From Prunus persica (taxonomy: Eukaryota > Streptophyta > Magnoliopsida > Rosales > Rosaceae), in assembly GCF_000346465.2 (NCBI RefSeq), contig NC_034015.1:8291371-8355370 (forward strand): a stretch of 64,000 nucleotides of DNA, in the 5' to 3' direction. Positions 11,399-23,532 of the stretch are shown here, in pieces (within the stretch, counting starts at the first letter, position 1; each line of letters opens with the position of its first letter). Below the pieces are notes generated by a model. That model was not told where the DNA came from. It did no database searches and saw only the letters and a list, made by a program, of their open reading frames with translations. A program made the position numbers and the translations under genes.

Positions 11399-12755
11399 TA
11401 ATATTTTTAACCATGTTGTTGTCTGCCAACCTTCTATTCTTTCTTTTGGTTAAACTATTTCAAACAACATGTGTGCTATTCTTAATAACCCATTTGTTTC
11501 CTCCAAAGCATCTTATCCTTCTTTCTTTTCTTTTTTGCTTTGCTAGAGACATGGGCTATTGGTTTTATGGCTTATTTTATTTCATCTTTATTAAAAGCAT
11601 GTAAGAAAACATTCTCCACTTATTTTTTCAAAAGCATGCAACTTCTTAATTCCAACCCATCAAAACAATATTGGCTTATTTTATTCCATCTTTCTAAAAG
11701 CCTTAGTGTTGTGTCAGTGCATTTGGTTCCTAAAAGAAATTAAAAACTCATTTCTTTTCCTTTGTGTTTCTTGTGGCCCGTCTTTCAAAACATTGGGATG
11801 TTGTCTTGAAAACAAAATGTTTCAAAGAATCTATATATTCTTAATTGGCTGGCGTTTTTCAAAGGAACTCATTTCATTTTTTAGAAAACTTTTATGCATC
11901 TCACTTTCTACTTGCCCAACAGAATCGTGTCAAAGGTTTTTGAAAAAACTTCTTATGTGCCTCTGAGCATTCAAGAACTCATTTACTGGTTCAGCCACTC
12001 TTGAACACTTGAGGGCTATGTGGATGATTGCATACACATAAATACTTCCCCAAGTTGATTTATACTCTTTACAACTAAATGTTTTTTATTGCTTGAGTTC
12101 GTTATTACTTGTTCAACTAGTATATGTTACTTGTGAGCATATGATTGATTGTATACATGTAGCTTTCTCCAAGTAAACATTTACAAGATTTCAGCTGAAC
12201 ATTTGTTTTGTTTCATTGTTGTTGTTGTGATTTAAACTACATGCTTCAAGCTCACTACTTCTAGTTTAATCATCACAACACTTAGGTTTCATTTGTCTAG
12301 CTCAATCTTACTTTGTGATTGACATAGATGAATCAGTGAAACCACAACTCACTTCATACATCAAACTACATGCAACTTGAGCTTGATCTCTTAATAGGAT
12401 TTGCTGCTAAGAGATAAAGAAAAGGTGCTTGCTGAAAGGTTGGATTGTAGCTACCTATATGTGATAGATGAGCTAAGTCTTCTTTCGTTTTTCTTGTATT
12501 TCTTAATTGAGTAGATTGGATCTCTCCTAGCTTGGTGCCCCCAGTTTTTCCCCTTGTTGGGTTTTTTGGGTCAACAATTCTCGTGTGTTATTTACATTCC
12601 ATTGTTACAAGTTTTAATTTATTAACCACAAAATGGTTTGTATTTATGCTTGTGTGCCTTTAAAGAACTTAATTTTTAAAAAGGTAGGTTATTGTCCTAT
12701 AGCATACTTCACCCCACCCTCTGTAGGCTTCTAGAGCTTAGGGCCTAGTTTTATA

Positions 12756-13190
12756 GTTGAGATTTTTCCCCTAGGCTAGTTGGCCAAGTCACAAGGAGAT
12801 TCATCGGCTGATAGGAATAGTTTCATTGATATTGATCCCTCATATAGTGTGTTCCACCGAGCGTGTCAAAATATGTTTTTCTCTTTTCAGCCAATATATG
12901 ACTTATGGAAGGAAATTTTGGTCCTTTTTTTGGATGCGTAGGCTTATTAGATCTATACTATCACCATCTGGATTTTGGAATAATTTCCCATTGTGGGCTA
13001 CCCTATCATCTTGATCATTTATAGTAAAGTTGTAAAAGCCAAAAGACGCACCCATTACAACAACCCTTAACGGGTTTTGTGCAATATGATCTTGAATACG
13101 ACCTATAAATTGTTGGGCAAATTGCATTTTTCCTGGTAAAAAGGTAGTACCATTCATAAATTCCAACATGGAGGGAAAATTTTAAAAATG
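12756..13190 (-). mobile_element. Ty3/gypsy-type remnant, copy 2, Gag-side part
   Basis: Continues copy 2 after the insertion and matches 6625-7060 of copy 1. On the minus strand it reads QFAQQFIGRIQDHIAQNP followed by VVVMGASFGFYNFTIND, as in copy 1 (VVIMGAYVGFYNFTIND). It is broken and non-functional. Confidence 0.6.
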
Positions 13191-13203
13191 ACGAAAATAA
13201 AGC

Positions 13204-13716
13204 ATGATATTCAAAGAGGAGGGGAAGTTTGCTCACCTTTGTATTGAGCTAGAATTGACCAAGCCACTTGATGCTTTTGTCCAAATCAATCAAACCTGGT
13301 ATAATACTGAATACAAACACTTGCATGATATTTCTTACTTTTCTGGTTGTTATGGGCACAAGAAAGAGAACTATGAGATAAAAGTTCATGATCTTGCTTA
13401 GATGGCTCCAAGTGATGTAGCTGGTGCTAACACAGATGGTGCAAACGGGGTTATGAAAGGGTTGAAGGGGCCTTGGATGAATGTGCAAGCTCGAAGAAAA
13501 TCCAAGTTTATTGCTAATGAAAATGGTAACAAGGGTTCTAGAAGTAAGAGCCAATGGTCTAAGTTTGAAGCTTTGCAAAAAATGAGGGAGACTCTTGGTT
13601 TGGAGGAAGGCTTGGATTGTGGAAGTAGTGCTCTGTTAATGTTCAGTCTGGCTCATATAGGAGGGATATTAATAGGAGCAAGAAATTTTAGACTAAACGC
13701 CTTAAAAGAGAGTTAA
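13204..13716 (+). pseudogene. LINE (plant L1) ORF1 remnant
   Basis: The frame KFAHLCIELELTKPLDAFV, then a degenerate zinc-knuckle region (ISYFSGCYGHKKENYE), an in-frame TAG at 13399-13401, then GPWMNVQARRK matches the C-terminal half of plant L1 ORF1 proteins (DUF4283/zf-CCHC_4 type), which bind RNA. The first and last cysteines of the knuckle are tyrosines and one more is serine, so zinc binding is lost. The 5' part is missing. It abuts the Gag-side end of gypsy-type copy 2. Confidence 0.7.
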
Positions 13717-13890
13717 GTTACTCTTTTAGGGCGTGCAATTTATGCCCTAAAAAGTGTTTTACGGCATACTATGCACACCGTAAATTCTGTTGGGCCTTTC
13801 ACAGCGTGCTTTATGTGCCTTGAATGATATAAACTTTTTACGGCTGGGCCAATCATGGCACGCCTCTGTGTGCCGTAAATAATAATTTAA
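13717..13890. repeat. cluster of ttacggc / gccgtaa motifs
   Basis: Short inverted motifs (gggcgtgca...tgccctaa, tttacggc...gccgtaaa) recur several times in AT-rich DNA, resembling subterminal repeats of a DNA transposon. No terminus or target duplication was found. Confidence 0.3.
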
Positions 13891-14104
13891 ACTCCAGACT
13901 TTTAAACTCCATTCAAATTTGAATGTGGTCAATCATGACTTTGAAAGACTTGGCAAAAGTTTGGGTGTATTAAAAAACTCATTGATTTTAAAGGAAATAC
14001 AAAAAGTGGTGGATTTCGTTTGATTTTAGACTAATAGTAAGCCATGACAAATCTTTGCTTCCCCCCAAAGATTTTGATAGATATATTATTTTTATTGTCT
14101 AGAT

Positions 14105-14385
14105 ATGATTTCACCTCCTCCACTACCACCATCTTGTCATGGCTATCACAACCGCCGCCGCTACCTCCACCACCCATGCCACCGCCACCGCCACCCCTAC
14201 TACCAACCCTACCGTCATTGCCATCCCCACCACTATTGCCACCACCACCATCGTCGCTGCCACCTCCACAACCACGACCACCACCCTTAACATCATGACC
14301 ACCACTGCAACTACCACCAACGTCGCCGCCCCCAGCGCCCCACCACCACCACCACCACTACCACTATTGCCACCAACATTTTTTT
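14105..14385. repeat. CAC/CCG-rich imperfect trinucleotide repeat
   Basis: Long impure run of ccacca, cacctc and ccgcca units. It keeps several frames open on both strands (Pro-, Thr- and Val-rich translations), none of which is a believable protein. Confidence 0.85.
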
Positions 14386-14689
14386 TTATTCTTATATAAT
14401 TGCATTATTGGTGTCACAAATTTTTTATTTTTTTCAGTACTATAAACTCCATTAAAATCAATAATAAAAGTCTAACAAACTCAACTAAAATATATGCATG
14501 AATTCAGTCAAAATCTATGTACAGTTTGTGAAATTTAGTCAAACTCAATTAAATTCAATTAAACTCCATCAACTTTATAACTCATTTAAAATCTTAATTG
14601 AATACACCCCGTAAGAGTGTTTCTTTCGACATAAAAGAACACAAAAAATTTCCAATGTTTAACACATTTTTTTTTTTAATAGTTCAATG

Positions 14690-14690
<1 letters not shown>

Positions 14691-14743
<53 letters not shown>
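14691..14743. repeat. (CT)n microsatellite
   Basis: Uninterrupted CT run of about 53 bp. Confidence 0.97.
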
Positions 14744-14745
<2 letters not shown>

Positions 14746-16534
14746 TTTTTGTTTTTGTTTTTGCAAACAGGATTTTAGTGAAAGCATGTGTTTGAGCATG
14801 GTCGGAATGGCCGAGTCAGACCCAAGATCCGACAATTAAATTAATAAAGGGGCCTAAGTTATGCTTGAGCGGTCCCAAAATACCTTTGGGCCCTAAGCTT
14901 CAAATGTCCCTAATTAGTAAAGGTTGGCTACAAGCCCAAAATCATAAATGCGGTCAAATACCTAAATCTTTCCGAACACATGAAATGCGGCCGATCTTAT
15001 GAAATGTGGCCGAACATGTAAAATTGGTGGAGCATATGAAAATAGCCGATCGCCTAAAATGACCAAGCACATAGCAGAACCTTTAGATACAACTGAATGC
15101 ATAAAATAAGTCGAGGCTTAAATGAGGAGAGATAATCCGTTTAAGGATTTTCACACATGTTACAATGCACATATATAAGGGATTATGCTAACATGATGGG
15201 TCAACTGAAGTTATTATGGAAGAGCTCAAGATGGAATGAAAATCAAATCAACATTATTATTTAGATTAAACCACAAGCATGAATCAAGGGGATTGAATGC
15301 ATTTTGGGTCAACCAAGACAATTTAAGCAATCAACTAGAATTAATTATATTTATCAACAAGGAAATTATGACTTATTTGAATGCTAATTGAGATGCACCA
15401 AAACCCTTATACATACCAAGTTTTTAGAAGAGAGAAAGATCCCCGACACAACACACAACTTGTCATTTTACATTCGTTTCATATTTTACCCTAGGAGTAA
15501 TGCAATGTAACTCATAGTCTAGTTCTTATTTTTCCACCTTAGTTCCCGTAGATTTTAATTATGCCTTTATATTCTTGTTCTTGTTTTTCAATTTCATTTC
15601 AATTCAAGTCTTAGTTTACCATTCATCGCTCTTATTAATTTAGTTTACTTTTCGTACTTTAATTTATGTCCTCACATTTTAATTATTTACTTTATGTAAT
15701 TTACATTACATATTTGTCTTTAAATTATTTAATTTATGCACTTTACTTTCCGCACTTTATGTACTCGTCTGGAATGTTGCATGATTATATACAAAACAAT
15801 GTTATGTACTCTTTCTTTATCTTCGACAAGATAATTTTGTCATGCTTAAGTTTCTAGAGAAATGTTAATGCCTAATTGGCAGATTCACTTTTTGTTGTTC
15901 TTATTAGTTCTTTTTCTTTTGACAAACAAAAGAATGAAGGAAAACGATAGTCATCTTCCCGAGAAAGCTTCTCACACTTCCACAAATTTTTTTTAAAGAT
16001 AATATTGATCATCTATGGATGGTGGAAATTAATTAGTTGCAGAGAAGTGCAGGAAGTTTTGGGGATTGCCAATGATGCAATGATTTCAAAAGACAATATC
16101 TATTAAGAACGTTTCCATATCTCGGAAAATTGAAACCTTCCTTGCATGTTAAACATACAATTTGAGCCCTATATCTGCATCATACAAATGTTCTTCATTT
16201 TGGTATCATCTGAATATGCATGGGGGATTTTTTATTACATAATAATGGTTAACGGCTGCTTGCTGCGTATCTGGAGGCTCACAAAACCAAGAATATTAGG
16301 ACTTCAACAAGAAACCATAATCAGCCTAAGAGATATACATTTACCTGGAGGCTAACAAAGCCAAGAATATAGTTCATCAGCTAGAGTCAAATCAGCAATA
16401 AGAAACTGAGAGATATCCGATTTCGGCAAGGGAACATTCATCATTATAAAATATAAAAATTCATTGTATTTAAATGTATTTTTGTTATCTGAATTATGTA
16501 TACGTCTCGACACCGAAATCTTGAATTCAGATAC
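14744..16534. other. intergenic, partly LTR-like
   Basis: No gene recognised. 14795-15560 has an LTR-like character (a TATA-like catatataaggg near 15169, then leader-like C/T-rich sequence), but no terminal dinucleotides, partner LTR or primer-binding site could be fixed. A 28-bp sequence (tctggaggctcacaaaaccaag type) occurs twice, near 16270 and 16344. Confidence 0.35.
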
Positions 16535-16672
16535 CTTGCATAAAATGGTATAATCAAGCAGGAAGCTAATTAACTGATGAGTTGGTTGATGATCCTCACG
16601 AATAAATGCATTTATCAATGAAATTGAGATCAAAGGACGTCCAGAATGCTTTATACTAAACACCACTTGTGC
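16535..16672 (-). other. exon-like segment of unknown gene
   Basis: On the minus strand a 138-bp open stretch (46 codons, phase 0 at both ends) lies between TTCTTCAG and G|GTATCT, good 3' and 5' splice-site matches. It reads SIKHSGRPLISISLINAFI near its start. I do not recognise the family and saw no convincing neighbouring exons, so it may be a relic exon or chance. Confidence 0.25.
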
Positions 16673-18036
16673 CTGAAGAAATCATGAAACCTTCAAAGAT
16701 CCATAAAGCAAATTTTAAAATGGATTAATGCATGTTTGCTCTTCTTTATTGCACTTACCAAATTGATTGGCATAGATTACTGAATCAATTAAATTAAGGA
16801 AACCCTCTTTATTATAGTTTTTTCCTTTAGTTCGAAGCTGTATGTGAAGGAAAAAAAAAATTGAAAAAAGAATCATATACATGCAGGAGATTAGAGAGAG
16901 TAGAGTAGCTAATTAATTAAGAGATCTACATCTACAATAGACCACTGACCACCATACATACCCCGTCGGCCTGGACAAAAAAAAAAGTACATTTAAAAAA
17001 ACTAGGGTTTTATCTGTAAGCTTGTGGAAGCGTTCTGGATAATATATAATAGGGCCCGATAAGGTACACTACTGGGAGACACACACAAAAAACAACCCAA
17101 TAGTTTCTAGTCTGTAGGGTGCTGTCTGTCACACTCAATTGTTGCATTCATGCAAGACAACCACTCAATTTGTCCATAGCCTAGAGTTCTCGTACGTCCC
17201 TTTGAAAAAATAATTAGCCAAAATTACAGCCAATGAAGACTTTCTTCAGACAGATTATTGCACTTGTATGAAAAGTAATAAGAAAATGGGGGAAGAGACA
17301 GCTCATTTCCCTATAATTCCCTGTGTGAAAGTACCCATGGTCCAAACAAAGCCTTACACATTAAAATTGGAGCAAGATATCCCTACCATAAGATACCCAT
17401 AGCCTTATTCTAATCAGGATTTAAGTTGAAAATTCCCATAAAAAGAAGTTAAAAATTATTATGTCAATCATTAAATCAGATATGAACATTTTTTTATATC
17501 TGGGATTTAAGAAAATAATATAAAATAATGTGAATATAAATATGTATAGAGGGATGATGAGAGGTGGGTGGGGGACAAGAAAATATAAGGACCATAATAA
17601 ATACGCGATGAAATTAGATAGATCAATAAATACAAAGGAGATGACAGGCCAAAGGGGTTGAAAAGATTGACCTGCGTCTCTTCCCAATCTCCCTCCAATC
17701 TCCATCGATCCATCATGCATTAGCAAAAATCTCACCTTCTCCATTTGTGTCATCAACATTCAACCCCATGGCTCCAATTTCATACGACCAGCGATCGACG
17801 AAAGCCTACAAGAAAATATCAGAAGCAACCACAGAGAAGCAGAGAAAAAACAAAGAAACAAAAACAGATGATCCAGTAATCTCCATAGATATAAGATTTC
17901 ATGAAATTTTTTATGATCTTTTTTTCTGCTTCATGACCATCCAAGTGGATGCATCTATTTAGAAAAAAGAAGATATATAAATAATAATATTATAACTGAT
18001 CGTGAAGAGTCTTAGCAAAATAATATAATAAAATAG
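16673..18036. other. intergenic, 3' side of the BOP gene
   Basis: AT-rich, no gene recognised. The last few hundred bases probably include the BOP 3' UTR. The short minus-strand frames at 17421-17759 have no family features. Confidence 0.5.
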
Positions 18037-20416
18037 CTAGTAGTCATGAGAGTGGTGATACATTGTTGCTGGGTCACAGCCACCTTGTGCCCTATGGCTA
18101 CTATGGCTCCCATGATGATCATGATCTTGATGATCATGACCGTCCATATTTCTAGACCCCATTTGAGTTGCTCCAAGATTGAGATACACCAATCTAGAAT
18201 CCAAGTTTAGGTTGCCAATGTTGCCGCTGTTGCTGCCACTACTATGGTGATCGTCGTTGATAGGAGGGTAAATCGCGGTCGAATTCGAAGAATTGGGAGC
18301 GTTGTTTGCATTGTTGTTGCCTTCTTCGCGGGAAAGAACAAGAGCAGCCGATTGAACAAGCTCCAGGCAGAGCCTGAGCTTGTTTGGTTCAATGTGGGTA
18401 AGTCCCGGAACAGCCCCTTTGAAGAGAAAATCTGAAGTTAGGGTTCTTAGTACGTCGAGGGGAGTAACCCCGTCGACGGTCCGGACATTTGGGTCGGCGT
18501 GGTGGTCGAGCAGGACGGCCACCATGTCAGGCGACACCATTTCGGATGCAATGTGAAGTGGGGTTTTGCCAGCTGGCCCTGCCGGGTAGTTAACATCTGC
18601 TGCTCCAAGTTCTAGTAATGCTTTGACAACCTCTCGGCTACAATTTTCGACCGCATAGTGTAATGCCAATGCCTCGTCGAGATTTAGGCCTTCGCCCATT
18701 ACCATGAGCTTGACTAGTTCGACATCCGATGAGTCCAATGCCCGCCTCATCCTGCGGATTTTCTGGTCCTCGAGATCGGCTGCTGCCCCGAGGTCGTGGT
18801 GGTGATGGTGGTGGTGGTGATGAGGCATCATTGAGCGGCGGGCGAGGGAGGATTTGAGACGAAGCTCTTCGATTTTGGCCACGACATCGATGGGGAGGTG
18901 CTTGGCCAGGACTTCCGGTGGGAGGCCCGATTTGGCAACAAGGTGAGAGCAAGTTGTCCAGAGTTGATGCATGTCTTGTTTTCTTGAAGCTAAGAGGACT
19001 TTCATCACATCATCAATTGAGGCCTTTTCCACCATGCTTGCCAATTGCTTCTGTGAGGACATAAGAAGAAAAAAAAAAAAAAAGGACATGTATAGATGAG
19101 AAGTGTAGTTGGAATTCCATTAGTGAGATGGAGGCACTTTTGGGATGTTTTTGTTTATTAATAATAAGATTTGTATTGATAAAAGTGATGGGATGTTTTT
19201 GTGCTAAAATTATGTGTGGGGGAGCTATAGGAGTCCTTTTCTTGAATTTTGTATTCCTTTCCAGTTAAACCAAATAAGATTTGTGGTGTTTTACTGTGGA
19301 AGACAAGACTGGATATCAAGATCTAAATTTAGAAAGTCAGGGATGTGCAATTAAAAGATAGAAAGAAAAAAAGACCAAATTCAAGAAACTTGCGAAGTGG
19401 TACATGAAATCAAGGAAAACATGTATTCTTTCCTTTACTAAGGAAGTTCAATACAACCTTCACTAAGGAGGAGGAGGAAGAAGAAGAAGAAGAAGAAAAT
19501 GAGGAGGAGGGGAGGAGGCAGCCCTCTGAGGTATAAATATAATTAAGCACACCATAAAAGGGATTATTGCAACTACTGTGGTTAATCAAAATAAAATAAT
19601 TAGACAATGCTACTCCTAAAAAGAGGAAATAAAAAGAGATATCGGGAGGGAAAATAGTTTGAGATTGGACAGAAAAACATCCCAAGTTCATCATAAACAC
19701 CAATAGTTTGGAGAACAAAGAACAAATGAAGTGATGAAAGAGAGAGAAAAAAACAACCCAGTATCAACAAAAGAAAGAGAAACACCAAATCAAAAGCAAG
19801 GAATTGTAGAAATTCCCAAAACCCACAAAACATAAGACAGAACAACACACACAAAAACCAAGAAAGAGAGCAGAGAAAGAGAGAGAGAGTGATTAGACAC
19901 ACACAAAACACACAGTACCTGAGTGAGCAATGCAAGTTGTTCAACACCAAAGGATCTAGCGGCAGCAAGAGTGTCAAGAGCAAGATCAACGGCGGAGGTG
20001 CAATGCGTGTGCCAGCACCCTCTCTCTCCACAATTAGGCCTTGGCTCATGTTTCTGAGGCACTATCGAGACTTGTCCACTGTACAAGAACTGCAACAGCA
20101 ACAAGAACACCTCGTACCCCACCGAGTTCACCGGTATCACCTGCTGCTGCTGCTGAGAATTGCCCCCGCGGTGCAACGAGGACGACGTGCCACCAGGGCT
20201 CATCCTCGACCCGGATATCGGGTCGAGCCCCGAAGGCGGGTCCGGCCCACAAAAGAATTTGCGGAAGAAGAGGCTCCGGGCAGCTAGGATGCACCTGTGG
20301 GCATGGACTAGACGACCCTCCACGCTGAAGGTGACGTCACTGAAGGCTTGGCCATTGATGAGCAGATTTAGGTAGTCTAGGGACAGAGATCTTAGAGACT
20401 CTTCAAGGCTGCTCAT
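18037..20416 (-). CDS. BOP: BLADE-ON-PETIOLE (NPR1-like BTB/ankyrin co-regulator), 2 exons
   Basis: Exon 1 is 19919-20416 (166 codons, ATG at 20416), the intron is 19051-19918 (868 bp, GT-AG, phase 0), and exon 2 is 18037-19050, giving 503 residues (Arabidopsis BOP2 is about 490). Residues 25-115 are the BTB/POZ domain (FSDVTFSVEGRLVHAHRCIL). An NPR-type C2HC zinc site is at C129, C134, H136, C139. Residues 165-240 (KQDMHQLWTTCSHLVAKSGL) and the ankyrin repeats at about 260-365 (GKTPLHIAS, DGVTPLDVL) are diagnostic of BOP/NOOT proteins. BOPs have no DNA-binding domain; they act with TGA bZIP factors in the nucleus at organ boundaries, leaf bases and abscission zones and can serve as CUL3 adaptors. 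Oddities: a run of nine histidines (243-251) and a His/Asp/Ser-rich tail (430-503). It could be BOP1 or BOP2; the sequence alone does not decide. Confidence 0.95.
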
Positions 20417-20682
20417 GATGCTTTCGTTCTGGATATGGTGGTAAGAGCAATTTTTTAGGGTTGGGAGACAGAGATAGAAATTGAGAGCTGGAGAGAGGAG
20501 CTAAAACAGTAATGGGTTCATGTTTGTTTTCTGTAATTCTTACTTTTTGGGGGGATTGATTGGTTTAGCTGTTGAAGGATGAAGAAGAAGAAGAGGAAGT
20601 CTCTCCACTGTTATTGTTTTTTGACAGATTCTTTTGTCTCAATGGAGTGATATTGTGTTTGTGTGTGTGTTGGTAGATATTT

Positions 20683-20725
<43 letters not shown>

Positions 20726-20770
20726 AAATTGGGTGGCTGTTCTGGGCGGCTGAGGTATTTAAAAAAAGAA
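20417..20770 (-). promoter_or_regulatory. BOP 5' leader and core promoter region
   Basis: Directly upstream of the BOP ATG. It contains a GA run at 20686-20724, as often seen in plant 5' leaders, and a TATA-like tttaaatacc on the minus strand near 20756-20766. The transcription start was not mapped. Confidence 0.45.
20686..20724. repeat. (GA)n microsatellite in BOP leader
   Basis: GA run of about 39 bp roughly 270 bp upstream of the BOP start codon. Confidence 0.95.
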
Positions 20771-22309
20771 ATCTAAAAAGAAATAAAATAATTGATTAGT
20801 TAAAAAATTGATGGGAAAGGGGAGAAAATGATGGGAGGGGGTCAGGGGTAGAGGGGAATTCAAGAATAGAAAATGAACAAAAGGTTTTATTTTATTTAAT
20901 TAATAATATTATTATTATTTGGCTGAATATTATATCATTAATATTTATGATTAGCCCCGTGTTTTACTATCAACAACCCTAAGTTAACAGTAATTACCTC
21001 ATTATAGAAATAAGTTGTCAGAAAAACAAGTTTAAATTTTCACCCTTTTATGGAAGTGGGGGATATTGGATATTAGGATATCATTTTTTTTCTGATTTCT
21101 GTTGACTGCTCTTAGACTAATGACTAATGTGGCCCGAGCCACTTTTAGCCTCTATGTATCTCTAGATGCCTGTATTTCTTTAACTTTTCTCAATCATAGG
21201 GCAAGGTTTAGACTGCAATTAATACATGCTAATTATTTCTCTTTAATTGTATGCTTGGCTTTTCATGCCCTACTTAAGCTTATAGCATGTGAACTGTAAG
21301 GTGTGATAAAATGGATCCGAGCCTCTATATTTATCCGTATTTTACAATATTTATCTCTGACCCTCTTTCATATTAATTATTATAATAAAACCTTTACAAA
21401 TTGGATGTGTTTTATTTTGCGACTTCTACTTTATTTTATTTTTTTGTTTTTGTTTCTTTTCTTTTGTCCTAAGGAAAGATAAAATGTGGGGAGGGGAGAC
21501 TTTGTGTAGCCATTCTAGCAGTTTGCACTACCTTTCCATCTGTCCATTCAACAGATGTGATTTAGATCCATGATCCATCATCCCATAAGAACCTCAAGAA
21601 CTAAAGAAGTTAAAAAAAAAACAGAATTGAAATTATTCCATTGTGACTATGCTTCTGTTGTAATGTAAAAAAATAATAATTATTGTTATTATTTCGGTTC
21701 CTCCACTGTCTGGAATTCCACCAAATGTAAAATATTGAAAATAATGATGAAAAGAAAGTAATCATATTGATAGTTTCACTAGCACGTAGAATGATTATTT
21801 AGTTAATGACATTCAGTCTTCACTTTTTTAGATGAATTTTCAAGTTCAAATCTCGTATATGACAGTTGTTTCATTAAAAAAAAAGTAAACATATTTTTAA
21901 TAATATAGAAAGAAACAAAGTATCATATCCGACCAAAAAAGGACTAAAATGGTAGAAGTTTTGCATATACATACGGTGAAACTTAAACTATGAATTTCTC
22001 TGTATGTCCATTTCTGTCAAGAAAATTTATTTGCTAAATATACTCACATGGCACAAGTGGTTCATTAGTTCCTTACATGTAATCGAGACATGCACTAAAA
22101 GACTACACCTAACTTACCCATCAAACTGTCCAAATCCTTTAGTAATGTGATACAATTGACCATTACTTCTTTTCTCGATCTTTAGTCGTTTTTCCTCAAA
22201 ACTCATTGTCCAAATTTCTAGGTAGACATTATCTTGGACTATGTATACTTATGGTTGTGTTGCAATACAATTAACACCATCTAGCCGAATCTCACTTAGA
22301 TAGTATGTT

Positions 22310-22440
22310 TTCATATCATATTAGAACGTGAGCATATAATTTTAAATTATTTGACAATGAATACTGAGGACTCAAAACTTTTAAGCTCCTAAATTGAACT
22401 TTCATCCTTCAATATGGGATACTCTCAACACTAACATCAC
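22310..22440 (+). repeat. dispersed repeat, copy 1
   Basis: 'tcatattagaacgtgagcatataattttaaatt...actctcaacac' parallels 28205-28345 ('ccataattagaatgtgagcatttaacttaaaatt...actctcaacac'). These are two diverged same-strand copies of one repeat of unknown class. Confidence 0.5.
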
Positions 22441-23476
22441 AACAATTTCTCAATTTCGATCAACTTAACTCTAACTATTGGTTCCAAATTTCATGTTGTG
22501 AATTTGTGATGGTGTTTATAACACAAAATTGGACAAAAGAATATTGAATGATTTTGTGTCTTGTTTGTGTTTATTGATGCATAACAAGCAAACACCAACT
22601 TTCGAGAACAGCCATGATGATTACCAATGACACCGTTTTGAGTCCAATAGTTAACTGTCTCTTCGTGGAAAGACAGTTAAATCAAGTTTAAGCTAATTAC
22701 CTGGGTGGTTAATGTTAATGATCTAACCTTGTAAGGAAAAAAATAAAATAATTAAGAAAATATATATAATAATCAAGTGAGCGACCTCTATAATTAAGTC
22801 AATTAAAACATAATATTCTCTGAAAGCTTTATCCCCACACTTCGAAGGTCCCCTCTAGCCTCCATTGAACTTGAAACCAACAACAAAAATAAAATAAAAT
22901 AAAATAAAAAAATAAATTTAGATGTGAATTGTCAAACATTCTTTTCTGCTGGGTTAAATGTTAGTTGAACAAAATATTGAAGAGGGCATATGAGAGACTG
23001 GGGAACGAGGGAGTGGACAAGAGATGAAAGTGGGCATGGGAAAGCGTGTCGGCTGGGCCTCTGGGGGTTCAAGATTCACATATTCGTGTGTGTATATATA
23101 TATATATATATTTATATATAGGGACTGCTGCCACCAAACAACACCAAGTTTATTAAATTTGATATCAGTGCATGGTAGTGTGCACGTGAGACAAGGCCTG
23201 TCACGTGCAACAGAAGAGACCTAGAACACTGTTTGTTACTTAATTTTGAACTATGTGTTATTTATTTTCGGGACAATAAGATGAAAGAGGAAGAAAATGG
23301 AAAATTGGGAAAAGAAAGGAAGCTGTTGTTTTGCCCCCTAATAAATAGAAAGAAAGAAGAAGAGAAAATCAAATCCTTTGGATTGACAGCACAACCCACT
23401 GACTGTCTTATGATACCAAAGACCTCCGATTTGACGTTTGACTTGTCTTTTCACTCTCCCCACCACTCCTTTTGTG

Positions 23477-23480
<4 letters not shown>

Positions 23481-23528
<48 letters not shown>
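23481..23528. repeat. (CT)n microsatellite
   Basis: Uninterrupted run of about 48 bp. Confidence 0.97.

Positions 23529-23532
<4 letters not shown>

Larger units (their letters stand above)
9414..12755. mobile_element. LTR-like insertion with 5-bp target duplication, splitting copy 2
   Basis: The host sequence reads ...aaggttga up to 9413 and resumes ...gttgagattttt at 12756, exactly as the uninterrupted copy 1 reads across this point (6609-6630). GTTGA is duplicated at 9409-9413 and 12756-12760. The insert starts with TG and ends with TA (TG...CA expected; one change). With the two nested DNA elements and their duplications subtracted, about 1.87 kb remains, compatible with a long solo LTR. 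The final 100 bp (caccccaccctctgtaggc...) resemble the 3' end of copia-type LTRs. No coding domain is present. Solo LTR versus truncated element is not settled. Confidence 0.55.

Noticed and set aside
14044..14399. Pro-, Thr- and Val-rich frames on both strands
   Set aside because: All are translations of the impure CAC/CCG repeat.
19600..19918. Continuation of BOP exon 1 into hydrophobic residues
   Set aside because: This is intron read-through; the GT donor at 19918-19917 and the AG acceptor at 19052-19051 join the conserved BOP sequence in frame.
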